Shown here in pieces: positions 8,897 to 16,709 of a DNA stretch of 30,263 bases. The translations under genes and the position numbers were made by a program. A model generated the notes under the pieces. That model searched no databases. It saw only the letters and a list, made by a program, of their open reading frames with translations, and had not been told where the DNA came from. The DNA comes from an uncultured Verrucomicrobiales bacterium (lineage in GTDB: Bacteria; Verrucomicrobiota; Verrucomicrobiia; Verrucomicrobiales; Akkermansiaceae), in assembly GCA_937916135.1 (NCBI GenBank), contig CALFTQ010000116.1:1-30263 (forward strand), written 5' to 3'. Each line of letters opens with the position of its first letter. Position 1 is the stretch's first letter.

Positions 8897-11061
8897 AGCT
8901 GCGTTTCAAAGTGCTGACTGCCGCAGGCGTGCTGCTGGGCACCGCAGCGGCGGCGTACTGGCTGCTGCCGCTCTGCGTGCCGCTGCCGCAGCTCACGCCG
9001 CCGGGGGATGCCCGCGTGCTTGACCGCCACGGTGCCTTGCTGGGCTATGTTCCGGGGGAGGATGGCTACCGCTGCCAGCCGCTGGGGGAATTGCCTCCGC
9101 AACTGGTGCGCACCCTGCTGGCGGCGGAGGACAAGCGCTTTTATTCCCACGGCGGGGTGGATGCTCTGGCCCTGCTGCGCGCCACCTGGCAGCAGCTCAG
9201 CGGGCAGGGGAAATCCGGTGCCAGCACCATCAGCATGCAAGTGGCCAAGATGTACAGCCCGCCTGCGCCGCGGAATCTGCGCTCCAAGCTGCGGGAGATG
9301 CTGCAAGCCCGCCGGCTGGAAATGACCCACAACAAAGAGGAACTGCTGCGCGCCTACCTGAACCGGGCGGATTTCAGCAACATGTGCCGCGGCGCCGAGA
9401 CCGCTGCCCGTTTTTATTTCGGCAAGGGGTCAGGGGAACTGACCGTGCCGGAGTCTGCCCTGCTGGTGGCGCTGGTGAAATCGCCCACTCAGCTCAACCC
9501 CGTGAGGCACCCGCAGACTGCTCTCAAGCGCCGCAACCTGATTCTGCTGCGGCTGGGGGAGGAAATGACCGCCCCGCTGGGCGTGCAGCCCCGCAGTATC
9601 AATGCCCCCGCGGCGGCGGGCGGGGTGCCCGGGCAGCTTACGCTGGATGCCACGCTGCAGAGCCGCTGCGCCACTATTGCCCGCGAGGAAGTGGAGCGCC
9701 TGCAGAGCCGCAATGTTTCCCAGGCTGCCGTGGTGGTGGCGGATAACCGCACGGGCGAGGTGCTGGTGGCGCTGCCCGCCGCCTGCCCGGAAAGTGAGCG
9801 CGGCGGTGCTCTGGATGGCACTGCCACGCCGCGCTCGGCGGGCTCCACACTCAAGCCCTTTGTGTACCTCATGGCCTTCCGCCACGGAGCCTGGCCCGGC
9901 ACGGTGCTGCCGGATGTACCCACCCTCTACCGCAGCGCGGATGGCGTGCAGGCTCCCGGAAATTACGAGGAGCACTACATGGGCCCCATCTCCATCCGCC
10001 AGGCGCTGGCCTGCTCGCAGAATATCCCGGCCATGGAGGCGCTGAACCGCTATGGCAGCGTGCAGGAGTGCATGGGCCTGCTGCGAGCACTGGGCTTCGA
10101 GTTGCCGGGAACGGCGCAGGATTACGGCCTGGGCCTGGCTATCGGCAATGCGCATATTACCCTGCGCGAGCTGGTGCAGGCCTACTCAGTGCTGGCGCGG
10201 CAGGGAACGATGCTGCCCTTGCAGACGCGGATGCCGTTGCGGGAGGAAAAGCCCGTGGAACTGCTGCCGCCGCATGACTGCTACCGCCTGGCCGATGTGC
10301 TGAGTGATACGGAGGCCCGTGTGCCTTCCTTCGGCACGGCGCCGAACCTGCGCTTCCCTTTCCGCGTGGCGGCCAAGACGGGCACCTCTTCCAACTTCCG
10401 CGATAACTGGTGCGTGGGCTTCACGACTGAATACACCGTGGGGGTCTGGGTGGGCAATTTCGACCAGTCGCCCATGCAGGAAATCAGCGGGGTGAGCGGG
10501 GCCGGTCCCATTTTCCACCGTGTGTTCGAGTTGCTGCACCGGGATACCCCCGCGACCTTCCCGGAGATGCCGGACTCTCTGCACCGGGTGGAGATTGACC
10601 GCCGCACCGGCAGCCAGGCAACCCCGGCCACACCGCCCAGCTGCCGCCGCACTGAACTGGCCACCGCAGAGGATTTGCAGCAGCTCCCGCGCGGAACATT
10701 CGATGCGGATGGCCGCGCCATCCTGGATTCGCGCTATGCGGAGTGGTATGCCACCAGCACGCGGAAGCACCTGTATGCCCTGGCTGAGACCCAGGCGGAT
10801 ACTCGCCCGCCGGCCATCCTCATCCCGGCCAATGGCAGCACCCTGACCCTGGAACCCACCCTCCCGCATTCCGGAGCCCTGGTTGAGCTGAAATCAACCC
10901 TGCCGCCCGCCACCACCACCTGGCACAGCCCGACTCTGCACGTGGAGCAGCGCAATGGCAAGTGGTACGCCCGCCTGAAACCCGGAATCCACAGCCTCCG
11001 CGCCACCGCACCACCCCATTACGAGGCCGAATCAACCTTCCGCGTGCAGGTGAACCGTTGA
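8893..11061 (+). CDS. pbpC: Penicillin-binding protein 1C (bifunctional glycosyltransferase/transpeptidase)
   Basis: This 722-residue protein starts at a GTG overlapping the preceding stop (GTGA). It has one membrane segment (about 7-25). The GT51 domain includes EDKRFYSHGGVD beginning at the catalytic Glu79, GASTISMQ (109-116) and the downstream KLREMLQARRLE helix. The transpeptidase domain has STLK (Ser318 nucleophile, Lys321), SQN (375-377) and KTG (495-497), all intact. The last 90 or so residues form a BiPBP_C-like beta domain (PAILIPANGSTL near 636). It polymerises and cross-links peptidoglycan on the periplasmic face of the inner membrane. Translational coupling to the alpha-2-macroglobulin gene suggests stoichiometric expression. 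No terminator hairpin is visible after its stop. Confidence 0.95.
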   Translation: MKLRFKVLTAAGVLLGTAAAAYWLLPLCVPLPQLTPPGDARVLDRHGALLGYVPGEDGYRCQPLGELPPQLVRTLLAAEDKRFYSHGGVDALALLRATWQQLSGQGKSGASTISMQVAKMYSPPAPRNLRSKLREMLQARRLEMTHNKEELLRAYLNRADFSNMCRGAETAARFYFGKGSGELTVPESALLVALVKSPTQLNPVRHPQTALKRRNLILLRLGEEMTAPLGVQPRSINAPAAAGGVPGQLTLDATLQSRCATIAREEVERLQSRNVSQAAVVVADNRTGEVLVALPAACPESERGGALDGTATPRSAGSTLKPFVYLMAFRHGAWPGTVLPDVPTLYRSADGVQAPGNYEEHYMGPISIRQALACSQNIPAMEALNRYGSVQECMGLLRALGFELPGTAQDYGLGLAIGNAHITLRELVQAYSVLARQGTMLPLQTRMPLREEKPVELLPPHDCYRLADVLSDTEARVPSFGTAPNLRFPFRVAAKTGTSSNFRDNWCVGFTTEYTVGVWVGNFDQSPMQEISGVSGAGPIFHRVFELLHRDTPATFPEMPDSLHRVEIDRRTGSQATPATPPSCRRTELATAEDLQQLPRGTFDADGRAILDSRYAEWYATSTRKHLYALAETQADTRPPAILIPANGSTLTLEPTLPHSGALVELKSTLPPATTTWHSPTLHVEQRNGKWYARLKPGIHSLRATAPPHYEAESTFRVQVNR

Positions 11062-11091
11062 TTTCCATCTTACCGCCATGTCTCAATATTA

Positions 11092-11123
11092 TTGACAAAA
11101 ACAGGCAATTTTGAGAGTATTAT
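11092..11123 (+). promoter_or_regulatory. Candidate promoter for the fucosidase gene
   Basis: A perfect TTGACA (11092-11097) lies upstream of TATTAT (11118-11123), five bases before the ATG at 11129. The 20-base spacer is longer than usual; GAGTAT (11115-11120) would give 17 bases but matches worse. Confidence 0.35.
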
Positions 11124-11128
11124 CAGTA

Positions 11129-12586
11129 ATGAGAGTTCGTAATTTCATCTATCCGCTGGTGGCCGCAATGTTGTTCGGGAATCTGAGCCCTGCTCAGGAG
11201 ATTCAGGCTGCCCCGGCAGCTCAGCAGGAAACGAAGGAACAGCGCGATGCCCGCATGAAGTGGTGGCGCGATGCTAAGTTCGGGATGTTTATTCACTATG
11301 GTCTGTATTCCGGGCTGGGCGGTTATTTCAAGGGGGTGCCCGGTGGTGGTGAGTGGATTCAGTGCAACCTGGGGCTGGACACAGATACCTACGCCGCTGA
11401 GGCTCTGCCGCTTTTCCAGCCGGCAGAGGGCTGCACGGAAGCCTGGGCAGAGCTGGCCAAAGAGGCAGGTTGCCGCTATATGGTGCTTACCTCCAAACAC
11501 CACGAGGGCTTTGCACTCTTTGATGCCATCAACTCCGACTACTGCTCCGGCGCTGTGCTGGGGCGCGATATTGTGAAGGAGTTTACGGATTCCGCCCGCA
11601 AAGCCGGGATGAAGGTGGGCCTGTACCACAGCGTGATTGACTGGCACCAGCAGGATTACGACAATACCATCTGCCGCGACCTGTGCTACCCCGTGGGGCA
11701 GGAACGCATGCTGAAGGAAAAACAGATTCCCCGCAACCATGCCGCTTATCAGGAATATCTGCACACGCAGGTGCGCCAGCTGGTGCGCAGCTATGGCCCC
11801 ATCGACATCATGTGGTGGGACTACTCTCAGGGCAATCTCTCCGGCGAGGCCTGGAAGGCGCAGGAGCTCATGCAGACCTGCCGCGATGCCAACCCCGGTG
11901 TGCTGTTCAACAACCGTCTGTATTCCTTCAGCGGGTTCGACCCGAGCCTGGATACCACGGAACTGGACTTCTCCAAGGGCGATTTCTCCACCCCGGAAAA
12001 ACGTATCCCCCGCGAGGGGTATCCCGGCCGCGACTGGGAGGCCTGCATGACAGTGGGTAACCGCTGGGGCTACCACCAGGATGACCATGAGAACTACAAG
12101 AGCCCGGAAACCATCATCTACCAGCTCCAGGAGTGCGCAGCGAAGGGGGGTAACCTGCTCCTGAACATCGGCCCGAAGGCAGACGGCTCCATCCCCGAGG
12201 GCATTGTGCAGGTATTCAAACGCGTGGGTGCCTGGATGAAGGTGAACGGTGAATCCATTTACAACAGCCGGCCTTTGGGAAATGTGCTCGACCTGCCGGT
12301 GGAACTGACCGGTTCTGTGGTGTGGGATGATATCTACATCTTCCTGCCGAAACGCGCCCAGGGTGAAGAGGAAATGGATTACGTGCTCAGCATCCCCGCC
12401 AATCAGGTGAATGCCGTGTATCCTACCATTCTGGGGCTGGAGGAATACGAAGTCACTATGGAGCGTGTAGCGGAGAAGGATGAAAACGGCGAGACTCAGT
12501 ACTATCTTGATTTCATCATCCCCGCTGAAGTCTGGGAGCATGCCGTGGAGGGGCTCCCGGTGCTCAAACTCGGTTACGATGGTTGA
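11129..12586 (+). CDS. Secreted alpha-L-fucosidase, GH29
   Basis: This 485-residue enzyme has a signal peptide (about 1-28) and a single GH29 TIM barrel. The motifs in order are FGMFIHYGLYS (51-61), HHEGFALFD (124-132), IDIMWWDYS with Asp231 as the expected nucleophile, EACMTVGNRWGYH beginning at Glu304, and GGNLLLNIGPKADG near the barrel end. GH29 enzymes release terminal alpha-L-fucose from mucin O-glycans, Lewis antigens or milk oligosaccharides with retention. The acid/base residue is variable in the family and I cannot fix it. There is no extra carbohydrate-binding module. An in-frame TTG lies at 11111, but the ATG at 11129 gives the clean signal peptide. The next gene begins 14 bases after the stop, so the fucosidase may be co-transcribed with the kinase-like and ankyrin-like genes. 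Confidence 0.92.
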   Translation: MRVRNFIYPLVAAMLFGNLSPAQEIQAAPAAQQETKEQRDARMKWWRDAKFGMFIHYGLYSGLGGYFKGVPGGGEWIQCNLGLDTDTYAAEALPLFQPAEGCTEAWAELAKEAGCRYMVLTSKHHEGFALFDAINSDYCSGAVLGRDIVKEFTDSARKAGMKVGLYHSVIDWHQQDYDNTICRDLCYPVGQERMLKEKQIPRNHAAYQEYLHTQVRQLVRSYGPIDIMWWDYSQGNLSGEAWKAQELMQTCRDANPGVLFNNRLYSFSGFDPSLDTTELDFSKGDFSTPEKRIPREGYPGRDWEACMTVGNRWGYHQDDHENYKSPETIIYQLQECAAKGGNLLLNIGPKADGSIPEGIVQVFKRVGAWMKVNGESIYNSRPLGNVLDLPVELTGSVVWDDIYIFLPKRAQGEEEMDYVLSIPANQVNAVYPTILGLEEYEVTMERVAEKDENGETQYYLDFIIPAEVWEHAVEGLPVLKLGYDG

Positions 12587-12600
12587 CCTGCTCGAAAAAG

Positions 12601-13329
12601 ATGCCTTATTCCGCTTACAGTCTGCCGCGCGTGGTGGCTCAGCAGTATATCCTCTCCTCCGTTCTCAGTGAGGATGCAGATACGGTGACCTATGCGGCCA
12701 CGCAGAAGAACATGAGCCGCGATGTGCTGGTGCGCAGTCTGCGCCCCGCCGCCATGCAGGATGACCGCAAGGTACGTTTCTTTGTGGAAACGGCGCGCTT
12801 GCAAGCGCGAATCGACCACCCGAACATCGCGGCTCCGCTGGAGCTGCTGGAGGCGGATGGTACCTGGCATCTGGCCATGGAGCGCATCAAGGGCGAGCCG
12901 CTGGATATGATGGTGAACAGTGGCCGGGTGCTGCCCGCCATTGTCATCTGCGGGCTCCTGCAGCAGATATGCCGTGTGTGCATCTACCTGGACATTGAGC
13001 GAGTGAATTCTATTCCCTTTGCTCTGGAGCACGCCTATCTCATGGATGTGGGCTTCCGGTTCGACAATATGGCGCAGGCCGGGCCGCGTTCGCGCCTTGC
13101 CAGCAAGCGGCATCTTTCCGAGGCATCCCGCTTGATTGAGCCGGTGCTGGACATGGATTCCCCGCTGGCCGGACATCTCCGCCGGGTGATGCTGCACATG
13201 CAGAGCATCGGCACCTGGCGCCCGCTCACTCCGGTGCATTTCAATGAGGAACTCACCCGCCTGCAGATGGAGATGCTGCGCATTCAGGCCGGAGAAAAAG
13301 CACTTGTCTCAAACGCCTACACCAAATGA
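12601..13329 (+). CDS. Degenerate Ser/Thr protein kinase-like protein (probable pseudokinase)
   Basis: This 242-residue protein resembles a shortened Hanks-type kinase. The N-lobe runs from YILSSVLSEDADTVTYAA (16-33), where the Gly-loop glycines are all missing. It continues through VLVR (42-45; the ATP-binding VAIK Lys is Arg45) and an alpha-C helix with FVETARL (Glu63) and DHPNI (72-76). The C-lobe keeps the catalytic-loop geometry: YLD (129-131) replaces HRD, Asn136 sits at Asp+5, and DVG (149-151) replaces DFG exactly 18 residues after Asp131. The loop Lys is Glu133. The activation segment and APE region are cut short, and about 90 residues remain. There is no membrane segment. It is probably a cytoplasmic pseudokinase or scaffold; residual activity cannot be excluded. 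The ATG at 12601 was chosen over a TTG at 12583. Its stop overlaps the next ATG (ATGA). Confidence 0.65.
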   Translation: MPYSAYSLPRVVAQQYILSSVLSEDADTVTYAATQKNMSRDVLVRSLRPAAMQDDRKVRFFVETARLQARIDHPNIAAPLELLEADGTWHLAMERIKGEPLDMMVNSGRVLPAIVICGLLQQICRVCIYLDIERVNSIPFALEHAYLMDVGFRFDNMAQAGPRSRLASKRHLSEASRLIEPVLDMDSPLAGHLRRVMLHMQSIGTWRPLTPVHFNEELTRLQMEMLRIQAGEKALVSNAYTK

Positions 13330-14510
13330 AACTCAGGAAGCTACTTAAAACGAGTGCGGCGATTTCGCTGGGGCTTTCTGCGCTGGTTCTGCTCGGTGGT
13401 TATGGGTGGCTATATGGCTGGAAATGGGGCGGAACCCCGGCGGCACATGCGACTCTGGCGGTAGAAGATGTGCAGCGCTTGCGGGGGCTCGATTCCTACC
13501 TGACGACCCAGGCCGTACAGGCCAACTATCAGCTCGTGAGGGAGAATTGGGTGTTCAACATGGAGGAGGATGAAGCTGAGATTCATTGGTTGGTGGAGCT
13601 TTCCCTCCGCTTGTCCGCAGATTGGGTTTCCAAGTGCTCTTTTGCTTCTGCTCGTGAGTCATTGCATGATTTCCTCGCTACCGGAAATGCGGCGGGAAAT
13701 ACGGAGGCTCTGGCCGTACTGGCCCTGATGAAGCAGGATGTGCCTTTGTTCAAGCTTATCGCAGAGCGGGTAAGCCCGTCGGAGTTGTCGCGTCTCCTGA
13801 CTCCGGTGCTGTACTGCGCTGCTCCCGGCACAGAATGCATGCCGGCAGATCAGCGCCTGGAGCTGCTGGATTGGATGCATGCCAGGGGGGTATCTGTGGC
13901 AGACAGCATACCTGCTCATTGGTTTGTGGAAAAGGTTCGGTTTTCGATGCTGTATTCGGATGATACCGGTGGAGAAATCTTGGATTGGTTTCTGCGCCAT
14001 GGCTACCAATTGGGGACGAGTGAACTGGCGGGTCTGTTCCTGCTGAGTCCTCAGGCTTCTTTGCCCACCTGGCAGAAACTGATAGAGGATGGTATTCTGC
14101 CCCAGCCGCCGCGCGAGCTGGTATTCCAGGGTGAGAACTGCACGCTGCTGCAGATTGTGGCCGGGGCTGATACACCCGCGCCGGAGGCCGTGCGCTGGCT
14201 GCTTTCCCTGGGACACCAGCCGAATGCTCTGCCCGCCGGAGAAAACGGTCACTCACCCGTAGATGCATGCCTGAAGAGCATACGCTACGCCAGCCTCGGG
14301 CAGAGCGAGAAAGAGGATGCCCGGCTGCGTGGCAAGGTGGAGATGCTCGACATCCTCCTGCAGCACGGTGCCATGCCCACGCCGGAAACCCGTGAGCTGC
14401 TGCCGCTGGACCGTGCGCTGGATAAGGAGATAACGGAGCTTTTCCGCAAACACAGCTTCCATCTGGATGCGGGAGCAAATCCGTACAATGCCTGCTGTGT
14501 GCCGGAATAA
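13326..14510 (+). CDS. Membrane-anchored ankyrin-like protein, function unknown
   Basis: This 394-residue protein has a basic N-terminus and a membrane segment (about 10-30). It continues as an alpha-helical domain without a family I can name. The C-terminal third carries degenerate ankyrin-type helices, for example LLQIVAGADTPAPEAVRWLLSLGHQPN (broken here into its LLQIV and VRWLLSLG helices) and VEMLDILLQHGAMP. The N-terminal part is probably also a worn helical repeat (ALAVLALMKQDVPLFKLIAERV). By the positive-inside rule the bulk lies in the periplasm. Its ATG overlaps the kinase-like gene's stop by four bases, so the two products are probably made together and may interact. It converges with the lipoprotein gene with 18 bases between the stops. 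Confidence 0.6.
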   Translation: MKLRKLLKTSAAISLGLSALVLLGGYGWLYGWKWGGTPAAHATLAVEDVQRLRGLDSYLTTQAVQANYQLVRENWVFNMEEDEAEIHWLVELSLRLSADWVSKCSFASARESLHDFLATGNAAGNTEALAVLALMKQDVPLFKLIAERVSPSELSRLLTPVLYCAAPGTECMPADQRLELLDWMHARGVSVADSIPAHWFVEKVRFSMLYSDDTGGEILDWFLRHGYQLGTSELAGLFLLSPQASLPTWQKLIEDGILPQPPRELVFQGENCTLLQIVAGADTPAPEAVRWLLSLGHQPNALPAGENGHSPVDACLKSIRYASLGQSEKEDARLRGKVEMLDILLQHGAMPTPETRELLPLDRALDKEITELFRKHSFHLDAGANPYNACCVPE

Positions 14511-14528
14511 TCAGCAGAAGCCGGATTG

Positions 14529-15044
14529 TTATTGTTTCACTACCTCAAATGCCTTGGCCACTGTGGGTAGAGCAAAGAACTGCATATAAGCTTTATCCGG
14601 AAGGACAAAGGGAAAATCTGCAGCGGTAAGCTCACTGAACTGGGATTCCCGGGTCAGCCCGGTCAGGTCAATTCCGCCCATGGTGTTCCCCCTTGCATCA
14701 ATCCACTCCAGTTCAATCACGTGTCTGGGGAAGGATTCCAGCGTGGTTGCATTTCTCCCGCTCCATGCTGTGTAGCCGTGGGTGATGACGAGGTAGCGCG
14801 CCGTTTTGAATTCATTTTCCGGCAACGTGAATTTGTTTTCCTGTTCGCTGTTGATATACCAGCCGTGTTTGCTTTTCCTGCTGGTATCTTTCCATACACG
14901 GATGCGTGCAGACTTGGCATACAGGGCATTATTCATGCGCGTTTCCTGCACGCGCATGGCCACACCCTCCATTTCCGGAGAGGTGGAGCATGCAGCCAGC
15001 AGGCATGCAAAAGCGGCAGCACAGGTGCAGAGCAGGTGGTTCAT
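14529..15044 (-). CDS. Small lipoprotein of unknown function
   Basis: This 171-residue protein has a clear lipoprotein signal peptide: a hydrophobic stretch ending in LLAAC with the lipidated Cys at 19. The mature part is rich in beta-strand-like segments (YLVITHGYTAW, VIELEWIDARGN) and resembles small bacterial lipoproteins with an immunoglobulin-like or sandwich fold, but I do not recognise a family. It has its own promoter in the short gap before the dipeptidase stop codon and would be translated from a leaderless mRNA. It is probably attached to the inner or outer membrane facing the periplasm. Confidence 0.7.
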   Translation of the reverse strand: MNHLLCTCAAAFACLLAACSTSPEMEGVAMRVQETRMNNALYAKSARIRVWKDTSRKSKHGWYINSEQENKFTLPENEFKTARYLVITHGYTAWSGRNATTLESFPRHVIELEWIDARGNTMGGIDLTGLTRESQFSELTAADFPFVLPDKAYMQFFALPTVAKAFEVVKQ

Positions 15045-15050
15045 AGGGGT

Positions 15051-15079
15051 ATTCTATGCTTTGCGTGGGTGTTAATCAA
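15051..15079 (-). promoter_or_regulatory. Promoter of the lipoprotein gene (leaderless)
   Basis: On the minus strand TTGATT (15074-15079), 17 bases and TAGAAT (15051-15056) are followed by six bases and the ATG at 15044. The expected transcription start coincides with the start codon. Confidence 0.55.
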
Positions 15080-15081
15080 GT

Positions 15082-15786
15082 CTATTTCAACTCGTCATCC
15101 AGCGGAAAATCATACTGGTGGCAGGTTCCCATAGGGAAGATATAGAAGTGCCACCATTCCTTGCTGTAGTTTTTCATTCCGACGGAGGCCATGGTATCGC
15201 GCAGAAGCAGACGGTTGGCCTGTTGCTTCGGGGTCAGGCCTGCGTATTCTGTGGCAGAGCTGGCATCGAGCAGGTCATGGCGCCCGCCCATGTCCAGTTC
15301 CTTGCCTGTGCGCAGGTTGATGAGGGTGATATCCACTGCTACGCCCCAGCTGTGCTCGGAACTGAGACCTATGTACTTGTTTTCGTAGATACCCCGTTTG
15401 GTGATATTCGGGTAAAACTCAGCGCGGGTGCGGTCATCGTCATTGAGTGACCATGTGTAGAAATCGAGCAGCGCGCGGTGGGGGCGGTAGGCATCCCACA
15501 CCAGCAGCCCCAGTCCACGCGCGGCCAGTTGTTTCTGAGCCTTACCGAGTGCTGCTGCCGCGTCTTTGCGCAGAATGGCGCGGTGACCTGTGGTGTAACC
15601 ATTTATGGGGCGGCCTACGAAGTTATCATAGCCGCAGTATTTCAAATCCACTTTGATGCCCGGCACCATTTCGTCCAGGTAGCAGAGTTCGTGCGGCATC
15701 TGCCCGGGATACACCATGAGCGCATCCTGCACGCACTGGCATAGCAGAAAAGGGAGTATAAGCAGATTAAGCAGCATCTTTTTCAT
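15082..15786 (-). CDS. D-alanyl-D-alanine dipeptidase, VanX/DdpX family (copy 2)
   Basis: This 234-residue protein has the M15D zinc site: SEHSWGVAVD with His145 and Asp152, and EWWH with Glu210 and His213. WDAYRPHRA (97-105) supplies the conserved Arg. The hydrophobic N-terminus ends in LLCQC, so it is exported and may be lipidated at an atypical lipobox (Gln before Cys18). The family hydrolyses D-Ala-D-Ala. In Gram-negatives without a vancomycin cluster this recycles wall-derived dipeptide or feeds on it. It starts nine bases after the stop of its paralogue. Both share DNFVGRP, GYTTG and AGxTPxQxANR, so they are a tandem duplication. No vanH or vanA homologue is in the window, so a resistance role is not indicated. 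Confidence 0.9.
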   Translation of the reverse strand: MKKMLLNLLILPFLLCQCVQDALMVYPGQMPHELCYLDEMVPGIKVDLKYCGYDNFVGRPINGYTTGHRAILRKDAAAALGKAQKQLAARGLGLLVWDAYRPHRALLDFYTWSLNDDDRTRAEFYPNITKRGIYENKYIGLSSEHSWGVAVDITLINLRTGKELDMGGRHDLLDASSATEYAGLTPKQQANRLLLRDTMASVGMKNYSKEWWHFYIFPMGTCHQYDFPLDDELK

Positions 15787-15795
15787 GGCATGGAA

Positions 15796-16596
15796 TCAGG
15801 AACGGGGTATGAGAGTGTCGCAGAGCGGGAAGTCATAGCGGATGGTATCACCACGATTCTTCAGGAAGTAGTGCCACCATTCGCGCTTGTAGTTGCGCAT
15901 GCCAGCGCGATCCATCGTATCACGCAGGAGCATGCGGTTCGCGTGCTGCTCCGGGGTGACTCCTGCGTAGCGCGTGGCAGAGCTGGGGTCGAGAAAGTCA
16001 AATCCGCAGCCCATATCGAGCTGCTCACCTGTGGACAGGTCAATGATGGTCACATCCACGGCTATACCGAGGCTGTGCTCCGAACGCCGGCGGATGTATT
16101 TTCCATCGTAGATGCCTTTCTTGCTTATGTTCGGGTAGTACTGTGCTTTCATGCGGATATCATCCGTGCGCGACCAGGCATAGAAATCTTCCATCGCACG
16201 GTGGGGGCGGTAGGCATCCCATACCAGCAGGCCAAGCCCTCTGGCGTTCAGTTCTGCCTGGGCCCGCTTGATGCATTCTGCCACATCTCGACGCAGAATG
16301 GCGCGTTTGCCCGTAGTGTAGCCGGCTATCGGGCGGCCTACAAAGTTGTCGTTGCCACAGTAGCGCAAATTCACCCTGATTCCCGGCACCACCTCGTCCA
16401 GATAGCAGAGACCGGTGGGCATGTAAAGAGTCCCCTCGCCATTCTTCACGCTGTGCACGCGAATCTGCCGGATTGGTGGAGCCGGTTTTGCAATGGTGGT
16501 GGGGGCGGGCTCGGGCTGAATCGGCACGCAGGCCTCCTGCCGGGCGCAGTGGCTCAGCAGCGCAAGCAGCACGAGACTCGGAAACAGTTTCCTCAT
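15796..16596 (-). CDS. D-alanyl-D-alanine dipeptidase, VanX/DdpX family (copy 1)
   Basis: This 266-residue protein differs from its downstream paralogue by a longer Pro-rich linker (about 24-45) after the signal sequence, which ends LLSHC (Cys17, with His before it). The zinc ligands are intact: SEHSLGIAVD with His174 and Asp181, and EWWH with Glu239 and His242. WDAYRPHRA (126-134) carries the conserved Arg. The linker is consistent with a membrane-tethered lipoprotein holding the catalytic domain away from the lipid, if the atypical lipobox is used. A strong promoter lies directly before the ATG, back to back with that of the cytochrome peroxidase. The pair forms one transcription unit. Confidence 0.9.
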   Translation of the reverse strand: MRKLFPSLVLLALLSHCARQEACVPIQPEPAPTTIAKPAPPIRQIRVHSVKNGEGTLYMPTGLCYLDEVVPGIRVNLRYCGNDNFVGRPIAGYTTGKRAILRRDVAECIKRAQAELNARGLGLLVWDAYRPHRAMEDFYAWSRTDDIRMKAQYYPNISKKGIYDGKYIRRRSEHSLGIAVDVTIIDLSTGEQLDMGCGFDFLDPSSATRYAGVTPEQHANRMLLRDTMDRAGMRNYKREWWHYFLKNRGDTIRYDFPLCDTLIPRS

Positions 16597-16602
16597 GACT
16601 GC

Positions 16603-16630
16603 ATTTTAGCACGGATTACCATTTTATCAA
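16603..16630 (-). promoter_or_regulatory. Promoter of the dipeptidase pair (leaderless)
   Basis: TTGATA (16625-16630), a 16-base spacer and TAAAAT (16603-16608) are read on the minus strand, each a 5/6 match. Six bases separate the -10 from the ATG at 16596, which puts the transcription start on the A of the ATG. Confidence 0.6.
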
Positions 16631-16651
16631 GTCTGCCCGTACTTTTTCTGC

Positions 16652-16679
16652 TTGCCTGTTGTGTCTGCTGTGTTAGAAT
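16652..16679 (+). promoter_or_regulatory. Candidate promoter of the cytochrome peroxidase operon
   Basis: TTGCCT (16652-16657), 16 bases and TAGAAT (16674-16679) give a predicted leader of about 24 bases before the ATG at 16710. It lies back to back with the dipeptidase promoter, 21 bases away. Confidence 0.45.
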
Positions 16680-16709
16680 AGCAACGCTGAAACCTTTCTC
16701 ACAGACAAG

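Noticed and set aside
11123..12541. A 472-codon open frame on the minus strand opposite the fucosidase gene
   Set aside because: It is antisense to intact GH29 motifs, and its composition is that of a shadow frame.
13326..14510. Possible receptor kinase partner with a recognised sensor domain
   Set aside because: No PASTA, PAS, Cache or other named sensor domain is visible. Only degenerate ankyrin-like helices are supported.
15082..16596. Vancomycin resistance module suggested by two VanX-like genes
   Set aside because: No VanH-type lactate dehydrogenase, VanA-type ligase or VanRS pair is present. A Gram-negative envelope already limits vancomycin, and a recycling role fits better.
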